From Chaetoceros tenuissimus (taxonomy: Eukaryota; Bacillariophyta; Thalassiosirophyceae; Chaetocerotales; Chaetocerotaceae), in the NCBI GenBank assembly GCA_021927905.1, contig BLLK01000022.1, positions 3,100,001 through 3,164,000 of the forward strand: a stretch of 64,000 nucleotides of DNA. The letters are read 5' to 3'. The notes under the pieces are model-generated. The model made no database searches. It saw only the letters and a list, made by a program, of their open reading frames with translations, and was not told the origin of the DNA. This document shows, one piece after another, positions 41,297 through 52,680 of the stretch (the first letter of the stretch is position 1; each line of letters starts with the position of its first letter). A program made the position numbers and the translations under genes.

Positions 41297-42706
41297 ATGG
41301 TTTTCAGTGCGAGCATGAAAGGTGCAGTCATCACCAGAAGCATTACTGGAGGGATATCTACTGTGTCGTCGTCTCTTCTTCTCTTCTTCATATTGAGTTC
41401 ACCGACCGGTCTTAAAAGTCTGTACAGTAGAATCATCTTCGGACTATCTTTAGCAGATGTACTTCAAAGCCTTGGAATGCTTCTTGGTCTGTTTGCTGCA
41501 CCAGATGCTCCATTCCATATCTATGGGAGGGGCAATGTACAGAGCTGTGAGGCTATTGGCTTCTTCACAATTATAGGTTTCCTAGCAGTTCCTTGGTATA
41601 CATTGCATCTCACCTATTACTTTCTCAAGCGTGTGAAATACAAAGTAAAGCCGGGGGAATTTGCAAATGGTCAAGAGAAGTGGCTCCATATCCTCATCTG
41701 GACATACGCTTTTGCAGTAGCGATTTATGCACTCGCTAAAGGACAGATCAACGCTTCGAAAGGAGGTTCGATGTGTGTGGTAGCTGATAGACCAGCTGGA
41801 TGCGAAAAAACTCCGGACCAAGAATGTGTGAGAGGAGAAGGAGCTAATACCACTATTTTATTCACTGGAATAGCTACTTTGGTGACTGTTTTCATTGCTT
41901 TGTTTCTTGTGCTTGGAGGATTTACCCTGCATGTATATTTCTCAGAGAAGCAGCTCCAGCCAAGTAAGCGAAAATTGACTTCCCTTCGAAGAAATAACAA
42001 TCATGATGAGGTGGAGGAGAAAGAGAAAAGTAATGAGGGCCTACAAGAGGTTCTCTCACCTCTCTGTCAAGATAATGACCCTGAAACTATTGCTTCTTCT
42101 GTTGAAAGAAGTCTGCGTGATAATCATGATAAAGAAGGTTTTGAGCATAATGATTGTAGCAATGATGAAGAAGAAGAGATAAACGTACTCTCAAAGTATG
42201 AACAACAAGCTTTGGACCTTGTACTCACCAAGGCCGCTGTCGTACAATCAAGTCTCTACATTTTTGCTTTCATGTTTGTCTACTCTGGTCCAATCATTAC
42301 ACTTATTCTCGGTTACACCCAAAGTCAAGTCGTCTTTTGGTTTGTTTCTGTCTCCTATCCATTAGGAGGCATGTTTAACATGATTATTTATACTAGACCC
42401 AAGGTTCAAGCAGTGAAGAAGTCTATACCACGCATGCCAAGGATTGTTTGCTTTATTCTTGTTTTGCTATCAGGTGGTGAAACTCCTAATCTTATAGATC
42501 TCATGGCTTCTCCAGCAGAACGCTTACCATCAAGACCTCCGACAAACATGAACTCTAGATTGGCCCGAGCATTTGGATTTTCCGCTGAATATGATCTTGA
42601 TGCTGAGATTGATAGCGCTATGCGAGACATCGCCATTGATTACGCTTCGAGAGAGGACAATGAAAGCTCCACAGCAACATGGTTCCGTGAACTTTTTGGA
42701 TCATAG
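41297..42706 (+). CDS. seven-transmembrane GPCR-like receptor
   Basis: A 469-residue single-exon protein starting at the first ATG ('MVFSASMKGAVIT'). Seven hydrophobic helices are visible: about 'STVSSSLLLFFILSS', 'IIFGLSLADVLQSLGMLLGL', 'IGFFTIIGFLAVPWYTLHL', 'WLHILIWTYAFAVAIYALA', 'LVTVFIALFLVLGGFTLHV', 'SLYIFAFMFVYSGPIITLI' and 'VVFWFVSVSYPLGGMFNMI'. Helix 2 has the L.LAD signature and helix 7 ends 'NMIIYTRPKV', both usual in cAMP-receptor or secretin-like GPCR clans. The third cytoplasmic loop is long, charged and Glu-rich. A loop with three Cys lies between helices 4 and 5. Ligand unknown. Confidence 0.75.
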   Translation: MVFSASMKGAVITRSITGGISTVSSSLLLFFILSSPTGLKSLYSRIIFGLSLADVLQSLGMLLGLFAAPDAPFHIYGRGNVQSCEAIGFFTIIGFLAVPWYTLHLTYYFLKRVKYKVKPGEFANGQEKWLHILIWTYAFAVAIYALAKGQINASKGGSMCVVADRPAGCEKTPDQECVRGEGANTTILFTGIATLVTVFIALFLVLGGFTLHVYFSEKQLQPSKRKLTSLRRNNNHDEVEEKEKSNEGLQEVLSPLCQDNDPETIASSVERSLRDNHDKEGFEHNDCSNDEEEEINVLSKYEQQALDLVLTKAAVVQSSLYIFAFMFVYSGPIITLILGYTQSQVVFWFVSVSYPLGGMFNMIIYTRPKVQAVKKSIPRMPRIVCFILVLLSGGETPNLIDLMASPAERLPSRPPTNMNSRLARAFGFSAEYDLDAEIDSAMRDIAIDYASREDNESSTATWFRELFGS

Positions 42707-43028
42707 AGATCTTGAACATCTCGAATTTCATTGAAATAATATGGACATAAGAGAAGAAGAATCCTTTTTCTTGTTAAAGAAAACAACAAATTTGGAGGCT
42801 ATTTTTGTGTAAAATAAATTTAGATTTAGTCCTACAAAAGTCGTACAGAGAGACATGCTCATATTTTGAATAGAAAATTAGTGATTTCGCGCATCTTCTT
42901 GGAATGAGAACACACGCATCTGCATCTTCTTCTCTAACAGGCATCTGACATGAAAGCAGTAGCACATACCAGCTAGTAATTTGCTCTCTTCTCCCTCTCA
43001 TAGAAGGGTCCCTAGTTTTAGCTGTGCC
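42707..43028. other. short intergenic spacer
   Basis: AT-rich 3' flank of the receptor-like gene and promoter of the next gene. I see no feature in it that I can support. Confidence 0.4.
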
Positions 43029-46011
43029 ATGAGTCAACCAGAAACAGAACCCGATCCTACGTCGCAAACGGAGGAGAGTAATACTAATGATGGCAAAGAA
43101 GATACAATTGAAGATCAACTAGAACGGCTACAAGCTAGAAGTGTTCATGAGTTAATCGGCCCAATCACTGGTGATGATCACCAATCGCTTTCCAAGCTCT
43201 TATACTTGACGAACAATCAGGCACTTGAAATTTCAGTGAATAAAGAAAATAATGATTCCATAAAACGAATGATGGAATCTTTCTATGCAGAGAATAAACC
43301 ATCACTTATCATTAATCTTGCTCATAGCTGGGGATTCTATGAATCTACAACATTGGTTGAAAAAGAAAATTTGAAGAAGCCATGGGCTGCTGGGATTGGC
43401 GATGAGAAATACGAAGAATTTGATGATGATGACGATCATGGAAGTAAAACCAAGGCTAGACTTGAATTATTTATCCGGAATGTTATAATTCCCCTTGCGG
43501 AAAAGACAAATGCAATCATCATCTGTAATGCTGTTGCAAAAGATTGCATTCTTACCGAAACGTTGAATAATGTGATTCATAGTATGGCTTCTCGATGGAT
43601 AAGCACTCGAAAACTTCCTTTCACAATCATCAAGTTTATGAATCAAACTGAAGTTCTATACATGAAGAAAAAGGAGAAACTAGAAGAGTGTAAATGGATG
43701 AAAATTATGAAGCAAAATAAACAATGGAGAGGTAGACACAAAACTTTATTAAACCATTACAGTGATGAAATCAAAAAGAAAGAGAAGGATGGAGTAAAAT
43801 GGTGGCGTGGACATGATTTGGACTTTTCTCTTGGACACCTTATTGTTGTTGAGGGCCTTGATAGGGCGCAAACTCCTTTCGTGAAAGACCACCGTCCTTC
43901 ATCATTGCTCATGAGTGCCATTCTTAATGAATTCAGTGAGAGTTTACCAGTGATAGTGATTAAAACTGGTGCAACAGTGAGAGCTAGAGAAGTTTTCAAT
44001 GCGAATGCTGTGGATTTGATGAGTCTACAATATTTGGTGGAAAGAGCAAATGCAGGTAATCACATCGTATGCTTAGATATGCGAAGACGTCTTAATGTAG
44101 ATTCATACGAAACATCGTATTGTCGTCACGCAAAGAAAATACATGGTGAAGCTACTGAAGAGGAAACAAAAGAGCAAACATTAAGAGAAAGACAGCATGG
44201 TTCCTCCATAGCGTCAGGTGATAATACAAATGGCGTAACACTGGATCCGAAAGGGCTACTTAATTTTATCAGTCAAAGCGTCGAACCAAGCAATGGTAGA
44301 CTTGAAGAATGGATAGCAGAGTATGCATTGTTGGGGTCGAGGCGAAAGGAAGTATTTGATTGCTGTGCAGTATCTTTTCTTAATAGTGAAATCCAAAATG
44401 TTGCATTGAAAATATTTACTAATTCACCAGAAGTTCAAAGTATGTTGAAGAAGACAAGCGATTTAGGAAATGATCATGGGGAAGAAGGTAGTCTACAAAG
44501 AGCTATCGCACTCAAAGAACGAGAAATTGATGAAGAGAAAAAGTTCAGTATAGAGAAACTTGACCTTAATGTAATTGATGTCGCTTATGAATTTGCAAAG
44601 GAGTTTTTGAGACAATTTGAAGATGTTTTGGATAAAGAGCAAATGATACAAGCAGTGAATGGGATGCGCCAGCATGTTCAAGATTTAATTATTTCGAATA
44701 ACGTTCACAGCATCAACATTTGGAGTAAGCAAGCAGACACCAGAACTTACATCAACGAAAAGATTGTGTTTGATAGTAGACGGCCAGGAGAAGACCCTCC
44801 TTTAGAAGGCTTGCGTCTTTTAAAGATCGCATGGGATTATGCAGATAAAACAAAGCAAGATGCGGATAGGTATGTTACTTCTTTGTTTTCTTGAAAATGT
44901 TTTGCTCTGATTCCTCACCTCAGTATACATTTTTAGATACAGAACATTAAGTATGACCTTCTTCAAAGTTGAGCTGCTCCTAGGATTTCTCGTCACAGTC
45001 TTTTCCATTTGGGGCGCAAATTGGGTAGTTAACGATCTAGCGCAAGATACACTTCGAAAAGTTGTACTAGGAATAAGTCTAGCCCTCTCAGCGACAGTAT
45101 CAATAGAGAGTCTCTTATCGCCAAGGACAATGTGGAGGCAGCTTAGGGTAGCCGAAGTTAAACTCGAGTCGATGATATGGAGGTATCGAATGTGTACAGG
45201 TAATTTCAAAACTGACCTTATCCATTCTCAAGAGCCAGAAGAAAACTTCTTCGACGAACTTGAAGCATGGAAGTTTAACCTACACAATACTCTCAAAAAC
45301 ATCTCTGGCACCACTATCCCACAAAGTATTGACTTTTTGAAGAAGAATAAGTTGAACCTAAGGAGTGAAATGAAATGCAGCGATGCAGAAAATATTGATA
45401 ATCACTTCTCTTATCTCACTAGCGATCAATACATTAAATTTCGAGTAGAAAAGCTCATTGAAGTTTTTCAATATCGAGTACCCAAATCAGTGTGGTTGCA
45501 AAATAAGTACGAAATCGCTATCGTCGTTATCGGTGTTATTATAGCTTTTATTGCTCAACAAAGCTTTTGGAAGGACCCTTTGTATGAGTCTATTAGAGAC
45601 TACAAAAAGAATGAAACACTGCTGGAGGATATTGAAATTACTGAAATTAATTCTGTCTTGAGTGGGTTGAACAATGATGTTGTTATCATATTAATGGCTA
45701 TTATAGCAATGCTTCGAACTTGGTCTGAATTCAATGGTATTGATACAAGCAACGATTTGTTTCCAAGTGCAATTGCAGCATGTAGGACAAAGAAAATTGA
45801 ATTTAGAAAGACTACAAAGTTTAGACAAACATCTGAGAAAAGAAATGCATTAGTGGAAGGCATCGAGGGCATATCGTCTAAGGTTGTAGAGAGCTGGTCA
45901 TCTTATATCGAAAATGCCAAGCCGTATGAAGTACCCGATGAGGTTCAAAGTAGGAACACTCAAACTAGATCACGGTTGAGAACTTCATATGGATCTGAAA
46001 ATGTTGTGTAG
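43029..46011 (+). CDS. SLOG-like sensor fused to SLATT-like membrane domain (two exons)
   Basis: Exon 1 (43029-44869) and exon 2 (44937-46011) join across a 67-base GT-AG intron in phase 2 to give 971 residues. Residues about 75-380 alternate hydrophobic strands and helices ('PSLIINLAHSWGF', 'TNAIIICNAVAKD', 'HLIVVEGLD', 'SLPVIVIKTGATVRARE'), resembling the LSDAT/SLOG nucleotide-ligand fold at the N-terminus of TRPM channels. A helical linker follows. Exon 2 opens with two membrane helices ('ELLLGFLVTVFSIWG' and 'VVLGISLALSATVSIESLL') and then 'W..LR.AE..LES...RYR..TG', the layout of SLATT/DUF4231 effectors. Two more helices lie near 808-830 and 870-885. The SLOG assignment is by pattern only. 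The start is the first ATG, before an acidic leader. Confidence 0.55.
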
Positions 46012-46095
46012 TGTAAAAATCAAGTAAAGGTACAATTATTCAATTAGAAAGAATAGACAGATTGAGCAGATGATTTTGATTGCTTCTCTTTCTTT

Positions 46096-48255
46096 TCAGT
46101 GTTTGAACCCTGACAGACAACATCTATTTCCTTTGATAAATTCATCTTTGCGCAAGTCGCGCTTACTTACAATAGGCTCTCTACAAGATGGGCAACGCTT
46201 CTCCCTATTCTGCTTCTGTGCTTCCATTATGTAATTTTCAATGCATGTTTTACAAAAGCGATGGCCACACTTAGTCATATGCGGGTTCTGTAAGCTTTCG
46301 AGGCATATTGGACATTCAAGATGTTCTTGCATATCTGACTTGAAGTTATTCAGCTGTTCAAGTGCCTTTAGTTTCTTCTTGAGTTCATCATTTTCGTTCA
46401 CCAAGTCTTTATTATCAGCAGATAGTGTATTTGGCTTCAAACTTTTACTTTCATCCAACAATTTCTTCAACTTTTCATTATCACTCTTCAAGGTCTTACT
46501 CGCTTCAACCAGTCTTTTCTCTTTTTTCTTCTGTAGCTCAATTTTATCTTCTGCTTTTATCACCTGTTCTGTAAGTTTGCGTTTAGTTACATCATGCTGA
46601 TATTTTTCAGTTTTTACTTGTTGTTCGAGACAACTTTTCTCTTTTACAAGCTCGTTGATCTGCACATCATTCTTCATTAGCGCTGTATTAGTTTCTCGCG
46701 AAATTGTATTATATTGTGATGTCGTATTCTGTAGCTTTTCTTCAAGTCTGCTATTCTCGGATACAAGTCCATTTATCTGATCGTCTTTCCTCATTAGATT
46801 GGTCTCACTTTGTTGAACTTGCGATTTCAGTCTGTCTTCAGTGGATTTCAGTCTATCTTCAAGGTCCCTTCGAAGTCTCTGTTCTATTTCTATCTCATTA
46901 TTCTTCTTTGCAATGATTGTATCATACTCTTCTTTCATCTCCTTTAGTCTATTCCCTACATGCTGAATTTCAGTATGCATCATAATGGGGACTTCATTGC
47001 ATTTCTGTGTTGGCGAATATGAAGTTGGTGCCTTAGCAGAAGCATTTCTAGAGGTCTCACTGCACTTTGATTCCTCGCCGTCAGGTTTAGTACCTTGTTT
47101 TTGAGGTTGTTGTTTTTCATGAATGTCTGTCATAGACTGTTGAGATAAGTTCTTTCGCAGTGACTGTACCTCGTGAGTTACATCTGGCGATTCTTTCTTA
47201 ATAATTTTCTTGTTTTTTGACTTTTCTCCTGTTCTAGAAGATTCAGTAGTGTCTTGCTTCTCCTTCTCAGATGTATTACTTTCACCGTGAGCAACCTTAT
47301 CAACAGATAGGCTTTCTGATTTCCTTTTCTTTGCCATCTTTTTATTTTCGCTCAAGTTCTTGTATGATTTCAACTTCATTTCTGCATTTTGTTTCAATAC
47401 CTTGGAAGCCTCTTTTAAGTTCTCGTTTTCTTCCAATGACATTTTCCATGTTTTCAACAGTGCTTCATATTCATTGATTATTTTTGCATTTTCCTTCTTG
47501 AGCTTTTCATGTTCATCTGCAATGTTTTTGTTATTCATCTGCAGGCTTTTCTTCTTGTCACTCAATTTCCTAATTTCAGTCTTGTGCAACTCTTTCTTTT
47601 CCTCTTCTTCAATCAAAAGAGCTTCGCAATGGCGTATATTTGCATCATATTGTCTCCTCTCGACTTTAAATTTTTCTTCAAGTCTCTTTAACTTGGTCAC
47701 AAGTTCATTTTTCTCTTCATCCTGTGATTTTAACCTATCTTCGAGGGCCATGCGAATCTTACGTTCTTCATTATACTCTTTATTCATAGCATTATTCTCT
47801 TGATTCATCTGATTAATTCTCTCATTTTTACGTTGAGTTTCCGTGCGCATCTCTACTTCTTTACAAGTAACTCTGGTATCTTTAGGTATGTGGTGCGTTA
47901 CAAGTGGCTTATGAACTTGTTGGGTCAAGACATGATTTCTTTTGCAAGGTACAAAACATAAGTCTTTATGTCTTGTCCAGTCAATTGCTTTACATTTGTC
48001 ACTACAGTAAGATGCATATCCACATTGGCACTTATTCAGTCCAATTGCAATATTACATGGTTCATATCAGCATGTACTTCTCGTTATGTTTGTGTTAGAG
48101 AAACCGAGGTGGTGGTTTCGTACTACGCCATTATTGTTGATCACTCGCAATGTATGTTGCCTTTGCGTCTCATTCTCCGCACTGATGCCTGCTGAGCTCT
48201 GTGTAACAACTGTTCTCCTAATGTTGGACATTGCTGTTATGTGGTATATGTTCAT
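46096..48255 (-). CDS. MYND finger, coiled coil and RING finger protein (frame interrupted)
   Basis: From 48066 down the frame reads a MYND-type finger ('KCQCGYASYCSDKC' then 'DWTRHKDLC'), a long charged coiled coil with repeated 'R.LEDRLKS' blocks, and a C-terminal C3HC4 RING ('ECPICLESLQNPHMTKCGH', 'RCPSCREP'). RING proteins of this kind are E3 ubiquitin ligases. Upstream, in the same frame, 61 more residues open with an ATG at 48255 but are separated by one TGA (48067-48069). The first ATG after that lies at 47850, inside the coiled coil. Compared with the paralog at 48882, the last 13 residues are one base out of frame, and the other frame preserves a tail like the paralog's. The gene may be decaying, or the assembly may hold indels. 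Confidence 0.65.
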
Positions 48256-48359
48256 GTGATCTTCATAGAAGTATGAGAGTACTGATGAAAGATCTTGGAT
48301 CTTTTTCTCTCATCTTTTTTGGCGAAGATGTTTCAAATGACGTTATTTCTAACTCGGTA

Positions 48360-48367
48360 TGACGTCA
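48360..48367. promoter_or_regulatory. TGACGTCA palindrome
   Basis: A CRE-type site about 105 bases upstream of the most distal ATG of the MYND-RING gene, with a further 'atgacgtta' half site 20 bases away. The same octamer lies in the divergent spacers at 17121 and 52913. Confidence 0.5.
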
Positions 48368-48414
48368 TTATACCCCCACTTGAGATGGACTAAGTCGTGT
48401 CTATGAAATTTAAA

Positions 48415-48744
48415 TTTAGGCATTGATAAAAGCATCCCCATTTGTTGCAAATAAGTATGGTTCATATAATAGCAGTGAGGAAGTCAATCGAGGAAGTCAA
48501 TCCGTGGATAAAGAATCTGAATCAAAATGAAGAATACGCTATGCATAGAGTATGCTCATCGTTCAATCCTCTTACGGAAATTATTTCTGAAATAGTAAAG
48601 CGAGATGGGTTGCAATGTTTCAAGAAAGAAAATGAAATCGGAATTACTCCTGTGCAATATCTTGATGCGAATCCGTTTGCAGAAATTGACCAGATTGCAA
48701 TAGCAAAGAAATATATTCTAGAAATGATGAGTGAGATTTTGTAA
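48415..48744 (+). pseudogene. 5'-truncated LRR fragment with 13-bp duplication
   Basis: The fragment starts at 'AGGCATTGATAAAAGCATC', equivalent to the end of the LRR units, and runs through 'KASPFVANKYGSYNSS' to the C-terminal module 'YAMHRVCSSFNPLTEIISE' and 'EMMSEIL'. It is nearest to the broken gene at 39540-40419. The 13-mer 'gaggaagtcaatc' is repeated in tandem at 48477-48502 and shifts the frame. It lies between the two RING-finger paralogs. A host-gene fragment, not a full gene. Confidence 0.8.
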
Positions 48745-48881
48745 AAATGTAAATCAAAGTAATAGACAGTTGAGTCAGTTTGTGTTCTCTTGTATTACAA
48801 TCAACACATTCAATAATATAAAGAAAGTTATTACTTCGAGATAATATTGTATATGCGATTATAAGATTATAAAAGTTTTAG

Positions 48882-51800
48882 TTAAAAATCATAAGTGTTT
48901 TGAGTCTTTGCTTCTGGTTGCTTCTCTTCTTCAGTTTTGGAATCCTGATAGACCACATCTACAATTCCTTTTATGAATTCATCTTTGCGCAAGTCTCGCT
49001 TACTCACAATATGATCTTTGCAAATAGGACAAGCCTTATCCTGTCTGTTCTTCACTGCGTGCTCTATCCAAAGCTCAATACATGTTTTGCAAAAGCGATG
49101 ACCACATTTTGTCATATGTGGGTTCGTCAACTCATTGTGGCATATTGCACATTCAAGTTCTACTTGTAAATTAGACTTGAACTTTTCCAACTCTTCAAAT
49201 TCCTCAAATTTCTGCTTGAGTTGTTCATTTTCCTCTCTCAAGTGGTTCTCATTAGCGGATAGGGTTTGTAAACGATCTTTCATCTTCTTCTGTTCTTCGT
49301 TTTTCTTAGCAATCATGCGTGCTGCAGAACTTTCCTTCAAACTTTTATTTTGGTCTACTAACTTTTGATTGTCACTCTTCAAGGTTTTACATCTTATCTG
49401 GAGGCTTTTATTCTCTTCCACCAGTCTTTTCTTTTTTGTTTTTTCTTCTTTTATCCTCTCTTCTTTTTCTTCCAATTGATCCGTAAGTTTACGTCTTGTT
49501 TCATAATGCTGATTTTCTGTGGCTCTTTGTTTTTCTTCTAGTCTACTCTTCTCAAGATCTGATCATCGTTGCACACTAAGTGTGTTTTCATATAAACTAG
49601 CTTTTGATGAAGTCTACTATTCTCGGTTACAAGTCCATTGATCTGATCGCTTTTCTTCATTTGGTTTGTTTCACTTTCTTCAACTTGCGATTTCAATCTG
49701 TCCTCGAGATCCCTCAATCTGTCTTCGAGGTCCCTTCGAATTCTTCGTTCTCTATCTATCTCATCATTCTTCTTCCTGATTGTTGCAGCATACTCTTCTT
49801 TCATCTCTTGAAGTCTGTTGTCTACAGGCCGATTTTCCATATGCCCATTTCCACGAAGGATTTCATTGCATGTTTGTTTTGGTGAATAAGATGCCGCCAA
49901 GGTTTCACTGCACTCTGATTTTTCGGCTCCGTAGTTAATGCCTTGTTCTTGAGGTTGATATTTTTCATGCAAGTCTATCCTGGACTTTTGAGAGGATTTG
50001 TTTGGCGATGCCTGCACCTCGTGAGTCATTTTTGTGACAGGTACACTTGGTGTATTTTTCTCTATCCTCCTACGATTGGTTCCTTGTACCTTGATGTATT
50101 TGTGGAGACCATTTTGGTCAATGAAAGCATTTAGATTTGTGATCAAACGATCACCATATTCCTTTACGATATTTTCTCCAAGAACTCCAAGCTCTTTAAG
50201 CTCTTCTATTGAAAGGGGGACTTTAGAGGCTATTGTACTCATACCTTGGTTACTCATAATATTCCAGTAAAATACTTTGTTGCCATTCGAAATTTCTTCA
50301 TCGGCCCACTTGGAAACAAGTTTCTTGATAAGCTTGACCAATGCCTCGGTGTGATTGCTTGGTAATATCGATGCATCACTTCCTCCTTCATCTGGTGATA
50401 CCTCGTCATAAAGGTCATTGCTATTCGAAATCTCTGCAGTTTTCAATGATTCAGTATTATCTTTCTTCTCCTTCTCTGATGTATTACTTTCACCTTCAGT
50501 GATAGACAGCTTATCTTCTGAAGCTCTGTGAACCTTCTCGTTTCGTTTTTCAAATTGAGACTTTGAAGAAGAAGAAAGAGTAGCAATATGTTTCGTCGTT
50601 CTTTTATGATTCGCTTCTTGAAGACTTAAAGATATTGCACTTACGGATGGGCAACTATTCTCTGCAAAGCCAGATATGTTTGAAGTCTGATCATTGTCAA
50701 AAGACGGGGTAGAAATGCCATTTGAGCTGTTTGGTGTTACATTTGATCGTAAATATTCCATCTCATTACGTTTCTTGCATATCTCAACTAATGCTTGTGG
50801 CTTCTCAATCCTTTTTGAAGATTCATCACGAATGCATTCAATATCCTGCTTATTATTCTCATATGCTGAATTTCCATCTTGAACCAAAGGGCACTTGGTT
50901 TCTGATGTTGTATGGACTTTCTCGTCCCGCTTTTTTGTTTGGGATTTTGAAGAGAAAGATAGATTAGAAACAGCTTTCTTAGTTCTTTTCTCATTTGCCT
51001 CTTGGAGAATTGATACTGCGCTGATGGATTGATGGTTATTCTCTACCGTTCTAGGTATCTTCGTATGGATATCGCTTTTCCTTTTCTCAGCTCTAGCACA
51101 TAGCTCTTTCTGAATATAGTCGCATATTTTTTTTTCTCTTCTGCGACCTACACGCAACTCCTTCATCATGTCTACCGAAAGACTCAAACCTGCCTCATCA
51201 AGACAACCAATTATTGCTTCGAGAGCTTCCTTGTTTTTAGTTTTCATATTACATATTTCTCTACAAGGAGAAGTGTGAAAGTCATTGTCACGACTTTCAA
51301 TTCCTGATCTTGATTTGTTCTGAGATTCGTCTGTCTCCAATAAAAATCCTAGTCTCTCTGGAAAATGCTTTATTGCTAGCGTAAACAATAACTTGAAATC
51401 GTCTATAGATACAACACTACTATCTTTCTCATTAGGTTGTACACTTTTCACTATATCAGATGGACGAAGATGCTCAGGATACCATTCTATGAGTATTTTT
51501 AGACATGGATGTGTTTGCAAAAAAGGAAGCAGCAATGAACTGAAGTGTACATTATACTTTTCAAAATCCTCTTTCCGCACTATACCAATGTCTATAAATC
51601 CTTGTAATGTTTTCTCGCTACCACCATTTCTTTGTAGAAAACTATATAGAAAGTACCTGCATCCATATTCTTCACATAGCTTCGTGGCGGCTTCTCGAAT
51701 TTGGGCAACAATATACTCTTGACTCAAAGATTTATCGAGAGCTAGAAATCTATACAGTTTAAGCAGCTCTTGCATGCTAATTTCATGTCGACATACAGAT

Positions 51801-52680
51801 GTATTGTCATTCTTGAACATGAAGTTATCGGCAATGAACTCGGCAGGTGTAGAATTTTCCAATATGAAGTTTTTGAATCCACACGCACAGTCAGAACGAG
51901 GCTTTCGGTATTTCTTTTTTTCCCCTTCTTCTAGAATCAAGTCGTCTTCTTCTAGAGTCAAGTACTGTTTTATTGTAAATTCATAGGAAGAAAGATCTTC
52001 TCTTTTGCAACCCCTTTCTCCTCGAAGAAAATTCTTCAGTTTTGTGATATCGACTCTTTCCCCTCGAAGATAATCTCGATATTTTTCGTCAGTGAACAAC
52101 GCTTCGAAATCAAAGAGAAATTGAATGAGTAACTCCTTTTCAGTACAGGTCGTATCTGAGTTATCATCCGTTGCAATAGCAGTGTTTAATTCTGTTTCAA
52201 CAGGAATTTTAGTAATGTCAGCCTGTATAATTCTTCTAGTGAGATCTGAATGTTTGCCTTGCAGACCTATCTGTTTGCCTTGCACAAATACATTGTGCTG
52301 CTGGATAGTCTCATCACTAACTTCTTGGTTGGCGGAGACTGTACGTATCAACTTTCGGGTTTCAGTGTTGTCAGATGCTCCTTTTCTTTTTCTAGAACTT
52401 GTGGACCCAGAGGAAGTCTCTGCCGAGCCTCCACGGTATTTCCAGAAAAAGACCTATTTTCTTTTTCTCCCAAACAAAAGGAAGAATTCTCATTCATGTG
52501 TTTGCATCTGTTGGAAGCTTCACTTACGTCTTCTTCCTCTCCCGAACTATATGAAGAGCTCTCTTGAGCTCTCTCTAGAGACCGCTCCTGCATCATTCTT
52601 CTTCTTTGCTGCAGCAAAGAATCAATGTTTTTGCCTCTACTGGCAACTTGATTTACTTGTTTCTCTTTTGAAATTGCCAT
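48882..52680 (-). CDS. HRDC-like domain, coiled coil and RING finger protein (frame breaks)
   Basis: Three open stretches on one strand make one gene: 52680-52348 (ATG, 'MAISKEKQVNQVASRG', Ser-rich), 52351-49538 and about 49560-48882. The middle part contains an HRDC-like domain, 'KWADEEISNGNKVFYWNIM' with 'VPLSIEELKELGVLGENIV', a fold that binds nucleic acid or partners in RecQ helicases. A coiled coil related to the gene at 46096 follows, and a C3HC4 RING closes it ('CAICHNELTNPHMTKCGH', 'CPICKD'). The step at about 49550 fits a small deletion after 'NDDQI' compared with the paralog. The step at about 52350 could be an intron of about 68 bases with a weak donor (GTCCAC) or a shift. Probably an E3 ligase, if functional. 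Confidence 0.65.

Noticed and set aside
48067-48069. In-frame TGA before the MYND finger as a selenocysteine codon
   Set aside because: No redox motif surrounds it and I see no SECIS-like hairpin. A normal stop, a nearby splice or an indel is more likely, given other breaks in the gene.
110-48744. LRR fragments as retrocopies
   Set aside because: They keep 3' ends but have no poly-A tracts, and flanking noncoding DNA is copied too, which points to DNA-level duplication.
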